Positions 10,741 to 23,324 of a DNA stretch of 64,000 nucleotides are shown piece after piece. The number at the start of each line of letters is the position of its first letter. Within the stretch, counting starts at the first letter, position 1. Made by a program: the position numbers and the translations under genes. Under the pieces are notes generated by a model. The model did not search any database. It was not told the origin of the DNA and worked only from the letters and a program-made list of their open reading frames with translations. This stretch comes from Brachypterus glaber (lineage: Eukaryota; Arthropoda; Insecta; Coleoptera; Kateretidae), in the NCBI GenBank assembly GCA_958510825.1, contig CAUEHQ010000005.1, forward strand, positions 1-64,000. Reading direction: 5' to 3'.

Positions 10741-11311
10741 TCCTAGAGAGTTACCCACTATAAAAAACGCATCAATTTGATTTTGATTAAAATCTACATA
10801 GTACGTTTATTATTTCGAATGTTTTTGTAAACGAATTAGTAACACAGCGACTTAGCACTAATTAGTGCTTATTTGTTTGCCGAGACGTGCATTCTTGTAG
10901 TTTTTTTTGCGTTTTCTTTTTGTAATCTACTTAACATTTTTTAAATTTTTTTTTCAATTTTTTTTTCGTTTTACAAAAAAAGAAACTTTTTGGAAAAAAA
11001 GCATTTATTTTAAAATGTTTTTTATTTTTTTTTTTCGTTTTTGGCTAGGCCTATAGGGAAAGTATTCTTGTCGGCAGCAGTATTTTTTGCGTATTTTTGC
11101 GTTTTATGTCGATATAAATCACGAATACTTAAGAACGCTTTAAGCTAGAGACTTGATATGATAATTTTCTACCTCTACCCACTAGTATTTTTAGATGTTG
11201 TCAATATTTGCGTCAAAATTGGTATACCTATAGGGGTTTAGGGGTCGACGAAACTGAATCTGATAATAAGAATTTTTTAACTCCATTCCGGGGGTGGAGG
11301 GTGATTAGAGA
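10741..11311. other. A/T-rich non-coding stretch
   Basis: Long homopolymeric T and A runs (about 10900-11040) and no recognisable coding or element structure. Confidence 0.5.
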
Positions 11312-13744
11312 AGAAATAAATTAATAGTAAAAAAACATTTTTAAGAACAAGCTTTTATTAAGGTGCACTAAAAAGAAAAAAAAGTTAAGTAAATCCAACC
11401 CATTATTTTGTTACATTATACAATTTTATACGATTGTCGCGAGATTTTTTATAAAAGAAATTTCCACAGAAAAATTACGCGACAAGTTTTTATATCATAT
11501 AAAATTGTATAATGTAACAAAATGATGGGTTTGATTTACTTGAAAGTTTATTGCCCAATTGCGAAAATCAAATTGAGATCCATAATTTAACGTACGTATA
11601 CTTATACACGGTACTCTTGAATGATCAATAGGTTGAACTAACGTGGCAAAAAAATCTGACCATGGAACATGGTAGTAGAAGGTTCACTTGTTATAGAATC
11701 ACCAACAGCCAAATCCCAAAAACTTGTTTTTGGAAAATAATGTTAAATAACCATCTGCAGAGTTCATGGTCAATACAAACTTAAAGTGTACATTATGTTG
11801 CATGATTTTGGTAGTAATTCTCGTGCTGATTCCAAATATGTTTTAAGTTACTCTCTATCTTTTTCCGTTGTTGAGAGAAAAGCGTATAAAAATCACAAAA
11901 ATTATTTTTTCGCATGTTTTAATGTAGCCTAGACATTTTGCTATAAGACAATAAAATAACTTTCTTAGCCTAAATTATTGTCCGATTCTCGTTCTGTATT
12001 ATTATAAAGGAACATCTCATCTAACATTTTTGTGAAAATTTTTAAAATTTTATTATAAACGTGTTTAAATTAAAAAATTAATTATTTTGTTACATAGTGT
12101 TCATAATATATCTTTCACTTTGAAAGGTAATTGTCAGATGTGTACATAGACGTTCCTAAAGTTATTTTCTATACTTTGCCCAGACAAAAACATTTATTAT
12201 TATAGACTTCACAGTGTGAACTATTGAACGATGGTTTTTAAATTAAATTAAAAACTCATCAACAATTTACCTCAGATCAAAAGTTTTTTACAATATACAC
12301 GTTTTTTTATTAAATTCTGAACTACCTTCTTTCATTTTCTGTATAAAAAATAAATAAAAATTAAAGTAATTAGATTTATATGCTTATGAATTTAAAAACG
12401 GCTGCTTGTTTTTTTTCTAATACATGATAATTAAAGCTTAAGCATATAGCATATTATGTCTAAACAAAATAAAATAAATAAATAAATAAATTTTTTAGTT
12501 ATCCTAAAATGGAATTCTTTACATTTTTTAAATGGAATTTTCACGCCGCAGGCAGCACAAACTTTTTTTCTATTATTTTCGTGGTCGCTCATTATCTAAG
12601 ATAAATTTAAAAGTTATCAGTATAGAAGCAATTATTTATTTTATATAACCGTAATATAAATTCTTTTTGGCAAAATATCACTCTTAAATCAAATATATAA
12701 TTATTAAGTTCAAAATAGTAAGTATATATGTAAATAATACTGAAGGTAAAAAATAAAAGCCTTTATCAAAATTCAACATTTATTGTTATAACATTATTTC
12801 TGACAAATAAGTCAATTTATAACAAGCTAGTAATAGGTAGGTTAATAGTATTATTAACATTCTCAAGTATTCGGTAAAAGTTATTAACGCGCCTCTGTGT
12901 TGGACAAATCCATCAAATCTGAAACATCTGTAATGACACTGATTAACAAAAAAAAGTATTTTAATAAAAACGCGATTTCAAGGGTGTTTAAATATGTATT
13001 TAGATTTACCAAAAGAAAAAAAAATCCAAGATATTCCTTTGGAACTATACAGAACGAGAATCGGACTACAATTTAAGCCAAGAAAGTTATTTTATCGTCT
13101 TATAACAAAATGTCTAGGCTACATTAAAACATGCGAAAAAATATTTTTTGTGATTTTTATAAGCTTTTTTCTCAAAAATGGAAAAAGATAGAGAGTAACT
13201 TGAAACATATTCGGAATCAGCACGAGAAATACTACCAAAATCAAGCAACATAATGTACACTTTAAGTTTGTATTGACCATGAACTCTGCAGGCGGTTATT
13301 TAACATTATTTTCCAAAAACAAGTTTTTGGGATTTGGCTGTCGATGGTTCTATAACAAGTGAACTTTCTACTACCATGTTCCATGGTCAGATTTTTTTGC
13401 CACGTTAGTTCAACCCATTGATCATTCAAGAGTACCGTGTATAGTGAAGAGATATTTAAAAAAAAACAAACTTTTAGTCGTCATTCACTTTATTAATAAT
13501 TTAGGTTAGTTACCGGTTTCGATTATCATTGTCAGACTAGCCAAAATTATATAAAAACACTATATCCATAATAGGTTGTTTTTTACCTATTATGGATATA
13601 GTGTTTTTATATATTTTTGGCTAGTCTGACAATGATAATCGAAACCGGTAACTAACCTAAATTGAAAGTTTATTTTCTTCTTTTTGGTGCACTTAAATAA
13701 AAGCTTGTTCTTAAAAATGTTTTTTTACTATTAATTTATTTTTC
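11312..13744. mobile_element. Large palindromic (foldback) element, about 2.4 kb
   Basis: Outer arms (about 11312-11390 and 13675-13744, sharing AAGAACAAGCTTTTATT in inverse) and a long inner pairing (about 11610-11995 with 13045-13440) form one large inverted repeat. Matching blocks include GAACTAACGTGGCAAAAAAA and CCATGGTCAGA. A local hairpin (11399-11430 with 11498-11529) interrupts the left arm and an inserted MITE (13498-13662) the right. The centre is A/T-rich with no transposase frame. Small ORFs in the arms, such as 12994-13191, are by-products of the repeat. Confidence 0.8.
13498..13662. mobile_element. 165-bp near-perfect palindromic MITE
   Basis: Arms of about 75 bp, starting AATTTAGGTTAGTTACCGG (13498) and ending with its inverse (13662), surround an 8-bp loop near 13577-13584. 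It is inserted in the right outer arm of the 2.4-kb palindrome. The arm similarity implies a recent origin. The right arm contains CTGACAATGATAATCGAAAC, discussed under rejected ribozymes. Confidence 0.85.
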
Positions 13745-13959
13745 TTTTTTTAGTCGTCAAAATTTTGTAGGATAACTTTATTTCAAATAGGGGCGCCGAA
13801 CCAGAAGCTTGCTTCAGGGCGCCGAAATGCAAAGGCCTGCCCTGTGTATTATTTAATGCATGGTAATCCTTACATGTATATATGTTTATGTTTGACTGAC
13901 AGAAATTTTGATGACTAAAAAAAATGTCTTACATCTAAAAAGATGTGGGTAAAAAAAGG

Positions 13960-14590
13960 GACTCTTTAAATTTTAGGGGTGGGGAGGTTGAGGGTAAATT
14001 TTATATAAAATTTTATTGCCATCAGAGATAGGCATGTGTACCGAATTTCAGCTCTCTACGTTTATTTTAAGTGGGTGAAACAGAGAGAGGGTAAACCTAG
14101 CCTTATACGCGTATAGTGATGGGGAGATAAGGGGGTATGTAAAATTTATTTTAAAATTTTATTATCACTGGATGAGTATGTAACCTAATTTTAGTTTTAA
14201 ATTATCTTATGTGGGTAAAATATGGATTTTTTTTAAATTTTAGGGGTATTTTTATATAAAATTGCTTTGTCAACCGAGTTAAGCATGTGTACTAAATTTT
14301 AACTTTCTAAGTATATTCTAAGTGGGTAAAACAGAGAGGGGGTTAACTTAGCCTTATACTCGTATGGGGGTGATGGGGAGACGAGGGGGGATGTAAAATT
14401 TATTGTAAAATTGTATTATCACTAAATGAGTATGTAACCTAATTTTAGTTTTAAATTATCTCGTGTGGGTAAAAAATGGATTTTTTAAATTTTAGGGTTG
14501 GGGGGTAAGTTTTATATAAAATTGTATTGTAATCCGATTTAAGCATGTGTAGCAAATTTTAGCTTTCTAAGTGGTCGAAAAAGCCTTTGC
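13960..14590. repeat. Tandem array, about 260-bp unit, about 2.4 copies
   Basis: Successive units start at TTTAAATTTTAGGGG near 13967, 14231 and 14486. Each runs through TTTTATATAAAATT, AAGCATGTGT, AAGTGGGT and a ATGGGGAGA block. Units differ by substitutions and small indels, so the array is old. No coding capacity. Confidence 0.75.
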
Positions 14591-15249
14591 AGATTTTCCC
14601 TAAACAAACATACATACATACTAATAATAACAAACATTTCAAGTTAAATAAAAGCTTGTAACAAAGAAGAGTTTAATTGAAATTTCCCATAACAGATCTA
14701 CAATTAAAACGCACTACTATCCGTGACAAATGAATTGACACGTGTGTTTGAGATCTAATTTATAAAAAAAAATATACTTGATGAATTTTAATGAAACAAA
14801 ATTTAATCGATAGAACATTTATTTCTACATAATTTATCCACAAAAAACAATTGTAGCTTTTTTGGCTTATGAAATATCAAATAATAAACAAACAGAAATA
14901 CATGTTTTTAGCGATATTTTAGGAACTCCCATGTTTAATTACGTGTAACTTAATGGGGAGTATCCAATTTTTTTGAATTTTTTTTTCACATAAAAAACAT
15001 TTATTTGGTAACAGCTGGTAAAAATTTTGTTTGAAAAGTATTAATAGTTTAGGAGATTTTTTCAAAAATTTGAGAGCATATTATTTCTGTTTGCATAATA
15101 GCCACTAAAAAAATATTTGCACCAAAAGTAAGATTAAGGTCTTATTAAAGCAATAAAATATAGTTATTACTAAAATGTATTTTTTTTTTAATTATTTTAT
15201 CCGGTGGGACTTGTTATGGGCCAGAAGACCTTCGTTTTTGGCCAAAACT
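14591..15249. other. Non-coding stretch
   Basis: A/T-rich sequence with no recognised gene or element. Confidence 0.5.
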
Positions 15250-15600
15250 CGGATTTTGTCCGTAATATCGTAAAAATTGGTAACAGGGGGTTTTCGAGGA
15301 TGCTGAAACCGAATCTGTTTTTAAAAATTCGAAATGGCGAATCCAATATGGCGGCCAAATCTGTTTTTTAATGGGTTCTGATGAAAATTAATACTCAGGG
15401 GTTTTTGAGGATGCAGAAACAGAAACTGTTTTTAAAGTTTTAAAATTCAAAATGGGGGATCCAATATGACGGCCAAATCTGTTAGATTTTATTGGATTCT
15501 AATAAAAATTGGTATTCAGGGGTTTTTGAGAATGCATGAAACAGAATTAAAAATGGTGGATCCAATATGGCTGCAAATTTTAGACAATTTAGTTGGAATT
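15250..15600. repeat. Diverged tandem repeat, about 118-bp unit, three copies
   Basis: AAAATTGGTAACAGGGGGTTT (about 15274), AAAATTAATACTCAGGGGTT (about 15384) and AAAATTGGTATTCAGGGGTT (about 15507) mark successive units. Each is followed by GAGGATGC..GAAAC and GGATCCAATATGGC..CAAAT. Copies have diverged markedly. Confidence 0.7.
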
Positions 15601-16135
15601 TGAAAAAAAAAGGAATTTAGGTGTTTGTGTGGTAGCTAAAACCAAATTTGTTGTTCTAAAACTCAATATGGTTTGGACCTCAACACGGAAAAAAAAATTA
15701 TAGCTAGGAGCGCTATAACACACATACCAAGCAAATTATAATCGCTTATTATATAAATACAAGGCTTTCTCTTACAATTATGGCAGTCAGTGTAAAAATT
15801 TATATGAAATACTTTAATTGTTTAGTGAATAATAAAATATAACAAATAGTATGGCATTTATAGCTTAAATAGATTTAATTATTGTCCGTGCTAATAATTT
15901 TTATAATATAATAAAATTTCTGTAAATTTATAATAGTGCCTGTAATAAATATAATCGTGTCTGTAATATATATAATCGTTTCCAATTTATTTTTAACATT
16001 ATTAGTTATTGTGTCCCTTATAATCTATAGCTTAAATCACTATAATTTGCCACTGTTACCAAATATCTTATAATGTATAGCGCAGAGCCCACTAATTTCT
16101 TTCCGTGAAGGCACCATTTAAAAAATATATATATA
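15601..16135. other. Non-coding stretch
   Basis: A/T-rich sequence with a loose TATAATCGT..CTGTAATA reiteration near 15920-15980. Nothing further was recognised. Confidence 0.45.
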
Positions 16136-16248
16136 CAGGGTGTCTCAGAACTGACGCACTGACTTTCCAGGGTGACTCTAAATAAAAAAATATGAAAGAA
16201 GTTCCTATAAGCATATATCCGAAAACGACTCGTAAGAAAGCTACGCCC

Positions 16249-18287
16249 CACAGTAGGCATTAGCGGTCAAAATTCAATATCTTCTACAACTGTTGATGGT
16301 TTTAAATGAAATTTGGGTAATTTCTTTAGTTTTATAAAAGGCGTATTTTGGTATAGTATAACCCTTTCAAGACTTCCGGTTGTCCCGGGAGTGGTAAGAA
16401 TTTTAGTCAATTTTAAATTTATATTCTTTTATTGGGTAAAATTTCTTAAAACTAATCGAAAATAATATGTTGCACCTAAAAAAATTTGAATTTTTTTTTT
16501 CTTTTTGTCAAATTTGGTCCTTTTAATTTTTTCTGGCTTTTAATTGCCTTAAAAAAATATTGAACTCTAATTAGTGATGATAAATTTATAGGAGTATTAA
16601 GGAATTATATTTAGAGAATCATTTAACAAAGGAATTGTTAAAAAATATGTTTTTTCTTTTTAGCTATTCGGATCAAAAGAATTCACGAAAAATAACCAAA
16701 AATTTCACTTGGGTTCAAATTTTTATATCGTCCGGCGAAAGTGGGCATTGTGAAATTAATACATAACTTAGCCTATAGTTTTCCAAAGCTCCCCTAAAAA
16801 TCCCAGTCTGTGATCTTTTACGGTTTTAAAGTTATGAGCATAAATGTCACAGATTTCACAATCAGTAATGTTAAAATTTTATACAGGTACGCGTAGGTGT
16901 TGACGGATTTCGCAATAATTTTATTATGACACATACGTATCTTATTATCTTTTCCTTTAAATTTATTTAAAAATTAAATACTATTTTATTACCTATACTA
17001 TACCGGGTGAGTTTCAATCCATGGACACCCCCTAAAATGGGATTGTTTTCAGTCCGATGAAAGCAAATTTTTTGTGGCTTATATTTTTTAACAAGATGGC
17101 GTAAAAATTATTTTTTTGCAGTCCGGTTTCGCCGGAAACTAATGGCGTCAAAATTATTTTTTTTTAAATGACACCTCTTGTATATTTTTGCATTTTTGGA
17201 TCCAGAAAACAAATTTACATAAAAAAAAATCATTTAAAAACTTTTAATTTTTTTAGTACGTTTTTTTATTATTTTTTTTATTAACATACAAGATTTATTT
17301 TTTTATAAATAAAATCTTATTTATTTGCAAAATGTGGGAAAAATACAAATTTTATGTAAAAACAAAAATTTGGTAATTATTTTGTACTTTAATTTTTTTT
17401 AAACGGGGTTTCCTTCTTAACTTCATTACAGTTTTAGTGCCCTTTGAAGTCTTAAGTAAACTTAATAACTTAATTATGATTTTAATTAGAAACCCTAAGT
17501 AATGGCATTAAACCCTTATTTTAATTATAACTTTTAAAAAAGTTATCGACCTAAATAATTTTGGTGAGATTTATTTTCTGTGAAACCACGAAAGATTTAG
17601 ATTACTAAGTCCTAACTAGCTGTTTCCAAAAAAGTCGCTTTTTTTTAATTCCTTCCAACATAATTTCGTCTGAATTTAGTCTGACCATTTGTCCGGGAAG
17701 GCCCTTCCCTGTTGTCTTAGTTCCAGGCAAGGTTTTTAAGAGCCTTTTGTTGTATATATACTTTAACGCACGGATCTGTGGCTACGGGAAATATGTAAGG
17801 AATGTGTGTGCAAGTGAGAGACCCGTTGCAGGCACGCACGCCTTATAATTAAGCGTTAACCTCCTCCTTCCGTCGGAGATTTAGTGTCATGCGGAGAACT
17901 ATATCTGATTATTAGTATTAGGTATCTGCAAAATGGAGCGTGCAGATCTTTAGGCCTTAAATATTTATTTTACGATCCATTCTTTCTCTGCATATATAAT
18001 ATTAAAATAACCAAGTCCTTTACAAGGACCCTGTGTAGTCAATGCACTTAAAGTAAATGAAGTTTAATGATATCATATAATAATTATATAAATTATATAA
18101 AAGTTTTATGATAACCAAAGCCTAAACCAAAACTATTTCAACTGCAGTTTTAATAGTTTTGGCCGTAATTTAGTTTCATTAAATTGTAGTTCATCATTAC
18201 TTAACTAATTATTATTTTTACATAATAATATAAATTAAATTAAATTAAGTGCAAAGCATGTTTTAGAACAAGAAATATGTCAAATGC

Positions 18288-18330
<43 letters not shown>

Positions 18331-18888
18331 CAGAAGTGAGCGGCATAGCCGATGAAACTCTGTTCTATAATGAATACATTAATAAGTAATAAAGTATTTC
18401 TTGATTCTAAAGCTAACATAATATATGTCATAATAAAATTATTGCGAAATCCGTTAACACCTACGCGCACCTGTATAAAATTCAACAATTCCTTTTTTAA
18501 ATGATTCTCTAAACATCATTCTTTAATACTCATATAAATTTATCATCACTAATTAGAGTTAAATATTATTTAAAGGAAATTTAAAGTCAGAAAAAATTAA
18601 AAGGACCTTTGTCAAAAAGAAAAAAAAATTCAAATTTTTTATTAATGCCTATATTTTTTTTATGAAACCTATTATTTTCGATTAGTTTTAAGAAATTTTA
18701 CCCAATAAAACAATATAACCTTAATATTGACTAAAATTCTTACCACTTCCGGAACAACCGGAAGTCCTGAAAGGGTTATACTATACCAAAATACGTCTTT
18801 TATAAAACTAAAGAAATTACCCAAATTTCATTTAAAACGATCCACAGTTGTAGAAGATATTGAATTTTGACCTCTAATGCCTACTGTG
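16249..18888. mobile_element. Transib-like non-autonomous element, 2640 bp
   Basis: Perfect terminal repeats CACAGTAGGCATTAG (16249) and its inverse ending CCTACTGTG (18888) are flanked by a 5-bp GC-rich duplication CGCCC (16244-16248 and 18889-18893). Joining the flanks restores the uninterrupted sequence seen in the sister foldback at 6838-8000. GC-rich 5-bp duplications and CACA-type termini are Transib features. Long inner arms pair (16260-16460 with 18700-18885; 16870-16940 with 18415-18483) around a 1.4-kb A/T-rich centre. There is no transposase. Confidence 0.7.
18289..18327. repeat. (TTA)n microsatellite
   Basis: About 13 uninterrupted TTA units in the centre of the Transib-like element. 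Confidence 0.95.
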
Positions 18889-19999
18889 CGCCCTTCAAAA
18901 GGGGTTCTAAAAATTAGATTTTTATTTAATAACTCAGGAACCCTGTGCTAAAGCAATAAGGCTTTGCATGTGATTTTGTCTTATTAGGGCCTATTAGCCA
19001 ATGAAATTTGCAGGGGCGTCCGAAATGGCGGGGTCACTTTTTTGCCCCAAACTTTTTGTTGCTTAACTTTTTTGTGGGTTTATTACTGAAATAATATTAA
19101 CCAGGTAAAAACACATAAAAAAGTACTCTTGTTCCAATACCGTAGGATTATCCGTTCTCGAGAAAAATACAATTAAAGGCAAAATTACACGTTTCGAGAA
19201 ACAAAAAATTAACACTAAAATGTTAAAAACCGAAATTTTAATAAGGCAGAGTAATTCTACATCAAAAGCTAAGAAAAGAACTTTTTATACATGTAGGTTC
19301 AAAAATCGTTTTTAAGGGTATCAATGATACCATGATAATCATGGCCCTTTAAAAATGGTGTATTTTGGAAGACCGTAATTCCCTTAGAATCGGTTTTTTG
19401 AACTACATGTATAAAAACTTTTTTTCTTGGTTTTTGATATACAGTAATCCTACATCACTAAAATCTTGGTTTTAAATATTTTGGTGTTTAATTTTTGGTT
19501 CTCAAAACCTATAATTTTTTTCTTTAATTGTATTTTTCTCGAAAACGGTTAATCCTATGGTATTACAACAAAAGTAGCTTTTTTATGTATTTTTATTTGC
19601 AGAATACTATTCTAGTAATAAACGCACAAAAAAGTTAAGCAGAAAAAAGTTTGGGGCAAAAAAGTGATAAGACCCCCCATTTCGGACGTCCCTGGTTGAA
19701 GTAACTACATGCACATACCCTTGGCTAATATGCCTTAATAAGGAAAGATCACATGCAAAACATTTTTGCTTGAACACAAAGGGTTCCTAAGTTATTAAAT
19801 AAAAATTTAATTTTTAGAACCCCTTATGAAGGGGCGTAACTCCCTTACGAGTCGTTTTTGGACATATGATTATAGGAACTATTATTCATATTTTTTTATT
19901 TAGAATCACTTCGTTTGGACTTTTTATTTTTTATATTTTATTTATATTAAAACCAAAAATCATAAAAAATCCAATACACCCAATATACCCTGTATAAAA

Positions 20000-21094
20000 A
20001 GTCCCAGAATGTTTCCAAAATCTCTTAGGAGTGATTATATCTTCTCAAAATAATGCTACAAGTTCATATAAAATTTTTGGCTACAGCCCCCTACTCTGAA
20101 ATATTTTCCCCCAAAGATGAAATAAAAAAATCAATTTTTTTGGATAACTTTTTAATATTTTTTAACAACTTTTTTAGAGTTTCTTAAGAAAATTAATGCG
20201 CATCGATCAATTTTAACAGAAGTTTCGAAAGTTATCAGAAATGTTAGGGGCGGACTTCCGTTATGGTTCCAGACCCCTAAGTTTTTTAGGGTTCCAAATT
20301 TTAGACTTTTAGTTACTTTTTTACATTTGATCAATTTTGATCAAAAAAGTACTCTATGCAAAATTGGATAAAATGAAGCGTTTCCGAGAAAAAGTCACTT
20401 TTTTAATCCAAAGGCAAATATTTTTATATTATTTCAAAAAAGCTATAAATTATTTTAAAAATGTATCTCATCAAAATAAAGTAAAAAGTTCATATAAACT
20501 TTTCGACTAGGCCACCCTTCCTTTGAGATATTCTCCCCTTAGATGAAAAATAAAATCTAAGAGGCGAAAAGGAGGGAGCCCTAGTCAACATTTTCATATG
20601 AACTTTTTATTTCATTTTGATGAGATACAACCATTTTTAAAATTATTTATAGCAATTTTGAAAAAATATAAAAATATTTTTTTACGGTCCTCCTGCCTTG
20701 GATTAAAAAAGTGTCTCGGAAACGCTTCATTTTATAGAATTTTGCGTAGAGTACTTTTTTGATCAAAACTGCGCACAGAATGTAAAAAAAGTAATCAAAA
20801 GTCTAAAATCTCTAACCCTAAAAAACTTAGGGGTTTCGAACCATACCGGAAGTCCGCCCCTGACTTTTCTGATAACTTTCGAAACTTCTGTTAAAATCAT
20901 TCGATGCGCATTAATTTTTTTAAAAAACCGTAAAAAAATTTAAAAAGTAAAAAATTGATTTTTCTATTCAGATTTGGGGGCAAATATCTCAGAGTAGGAA
21001 GGCCGTAGCCAAAAATTTAATATGAACTTGTGGCATTATTTTGAGGAGATATACTCACCCCTAAGAGATTTTGGAAACATTCTAGGACACCCTG
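20000..21094. mobile_element. Palindromic TA-type element, about 1.1 kb
   Basis: Arms beginning GTCCCAGAATGTTTCCAAAA (20001) pair with the inverse ending GGACACCCTG (21094). Pairing continues inward through AGAGTAGG..GCCGTAGCC and TTAGGGGTT..CGAACCAT blocks to a centre near 20545. The right end has the CACCCTG-TA terminus; the left terminus is mutated (TATAAAAA). Short ORFs such as 20334-20152 are inside the arms and are not genes. Confidence 0.8.
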
Positions 21095-21098
21095 TATA

Positions 21099-22014
21099 CA
21101 GGGTTATTCACGGAAGTGGCCTATTAAAAGTTTATGGAGAACCAATAATTTTAAAAATCTAATATTTTGCACTTTGGGCTTTTTGAATATGGCCAATCGA
21201 TTAAAAATATTTTCATGCTTGTGTCACTTCTGGTTATAGCGGAAGTGGTTCTCAACTTTGATTTTTTAAATGGAACACCCCATACATTTTTTAATTTTTA
21301 AAATTCGCATTAAATATGCTTTATTTTGATGTGTAACACCTTATGTCTATCTTTGGTAGCAAAATTAGCAAATTCAAGCACCCCTAAAAAAGCGAATTAT
21401 CCTAAGCTGGTAAATGGTAGCTATATTGAAATTTCCCAAATATATTAAAAAAAATCAAAAAGAACTTTTTTTTTAATTTTCAAAAAAAAAAATAAGAAGA
21501 GCTTTTTTTAAAGTTATTTTTTTCTTTAAAGTATTTGGGAAATAGTAAAGAAAAAAAAATTACTTAAAAAAATATGGAATACGCAGCTTTACATATCTTC
21601 ACGGCTTGTTTGTTTGTTCTGAGACATCCTGTATAAATTCTGGCTTCTGTTTCAGCTTAGAATAATTCGGTTAAGTATCATTAAGTAAACCACAAAACAA
21701 ATTTTCTCCAACTTAGAAAATCAAGGAGAAATTATTTTTTTAGGGGTGCTTGAATTTGCTAAATTTTCGCTAAAAACCTCAATAACTCAAAAACTACCGG
21801 GGATAGACATAATGTGTTACACATCAAAATAAAGCAAATTAAATGCGGATTTTAAAAATTAAAAAGTATAATGCGAATTTTAAATATTTAAAAAATCAAA
21901 GTTGAGTACCACTTCCGGTATAACCGGAAGTGGCACAAGCATGAAAATATTTTTAATCGATTGACCATATTTAATAACCTCATTATCAGATTTTTAAATT
22001 ATTGGTTCTCCATA
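21099..22014. mobile_element. Second palindromic element abutting the first
   Basis: Starts CAGGGTTATTCACGG immediately after the TATA that closes the preceding element. The arm TATGGAGAACCAAT (about 21133) pairs with ATTGGTTCTCCATA (22001-22014). Further paired blocks include ACTTCTGGTTATAGCGGAAG against CTTCCGGTATAACCGGAAGT. The right terminus lacks the CACCCTG end. Confidence 0.75.
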
Positions 22015-23324
22015 ATGTTCTTTGTATCGTAGTACTGCACTTATTATTTATTTTGTTTAGACTTAAATAAATTTTCTTCTTCTTCCTTCTCTTCTTCATC
22101 ATCCGTCAAGATTATTTATGAGGGGTTCTACCGCAATATCTATAAGATTTTCTTTGGAAATATATTTTTCTTCTACTTTTTAAGCACGCACAACACAATT
22201 TTTCCAAACTGAACCAGGTACGTTTTGCATTTTATCAATACATAATTGCAAAACATCATTAACTAAATTTTATCTTAAAAGTTGTACATATTTAGTTTTG
22301 CCACTTTTTTTGCATAGGCACATATAAGTTCAATTGCGTTAATTTCGCAATAAGCAACCGGTAACCATAGTAACTTTACATTCTTTCCTCGTTATTTTAT
22401 CCAATAGAAGCTTTTTTCAAAATGATCAGGGCGTGCCAACTCAAAAAGTCAAGGTTTCGGTTATACTCTTAAATTTTAGTACGCCCTCAGGTAAAATTAG
22501 TTGTTTTAAATTACTTATCTTTTTGAAATCCAAATGGATGAATGTTCTATAATTTCAGCTTTTCTTCACTTTTTTGTTGGGTTCCTAAACTCAGAATCCA
22601 ACATTGTATTATAAGGCGCCTGATCAATTACAATGACAGACCTATTAAGTTGGTTGGTAAAAGACCAACCGAAACCATTCTTCAAAATGTTGCTTATTCA
22701 TTTCGCCATCATAATCACCGTAGTCTTTTACTCCAATAAAACATTTTACACTCTTCTAAGAATCCATTCTCATTTCTTATCTGTAAAATTATAATTCGCT
22801 TTTCAGCTCTAGATGGCTTCTGTATTTCGCCTCTATAGCCATTTATTTCTTGTACGTCTCCTCTGTACTTATCGAAGTTGCCTCTCATGTTTTATTATTT
22901 AATTGTATACCCTATTTTAATCTTATATTTATATATTTTCTATGTTTTAAAACATATAGCATTTCCTGTATTTTTCTGTTATTTTCTTGTAAAAGAAAAA
23001 ATAACATTATAATTTATAAAATAATGGATTGTACATTCTTAAAGTGGAGTAAAATATTTTAAAAATAAAACAAGACTTCAAGTTTCGTTTTATTTTTTAT
23101 AATTTATAGTTATAAATTAATTAGAAAAAAACAAAACCTTAGCGAAAATACCATAATAAATTTTAAATTGGGTTCTCCGCTATATAAAGATAGTGGTTAA
23201 TCTAGAAAGGGATAAATAGTTTTACTAATTTAATTTTTATAAAATATTTATTTTTGTCCTTAAATTTATATTATTAAAATTATTTAGAACTATTTTATCA
23301 AAAATGATTATATTTACTTATACA
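22015..23324. other. Non-coding stretch
   Basis: No gene or element could be supported. Small open frames at 22542-22739 and 22850-23062 have no family motifs and a composition typical of A/T-rich noise. Confidence 0.5.

Larger units (their letters stand above)
16136..19907. mobile_element. TA-type foldback element, interrupted and right-truncated
   Basis: Begins CAGGGTGTCTCAGAACTG after a TATATA run (16136). The left arm through CGAAAACGACTCGTAAG (about 16220) pairs with 19835-19905. The body from 18894 to 19860 is the same palindromic family as 6838-8000, with shared GGGTTCCTAAGTTATTAA and CCCCTTATGAAGGGGCGTA blocks. A 2.64-kb element with its own TIRs is inserted at 16249. The right terminus stops matching at about 19907 (ATCACTTCG), so the end is lost. 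Confidence 0.75.

Noticed and set aside
13620..13650. CTGACAATGATAATCGAAAC as a second hammerhead
   Set aside because: The core lacks the required G8 (CUGANGA) and no stem II can be drawn between it and GAAA. It is one arm of a palindromic MITE.
13770..13844. hAT end (inverse of CAGGGCAGGCC)
   Set aside because: Only one terminus was found and no 8-bp duplication, so an element could not be delimited.
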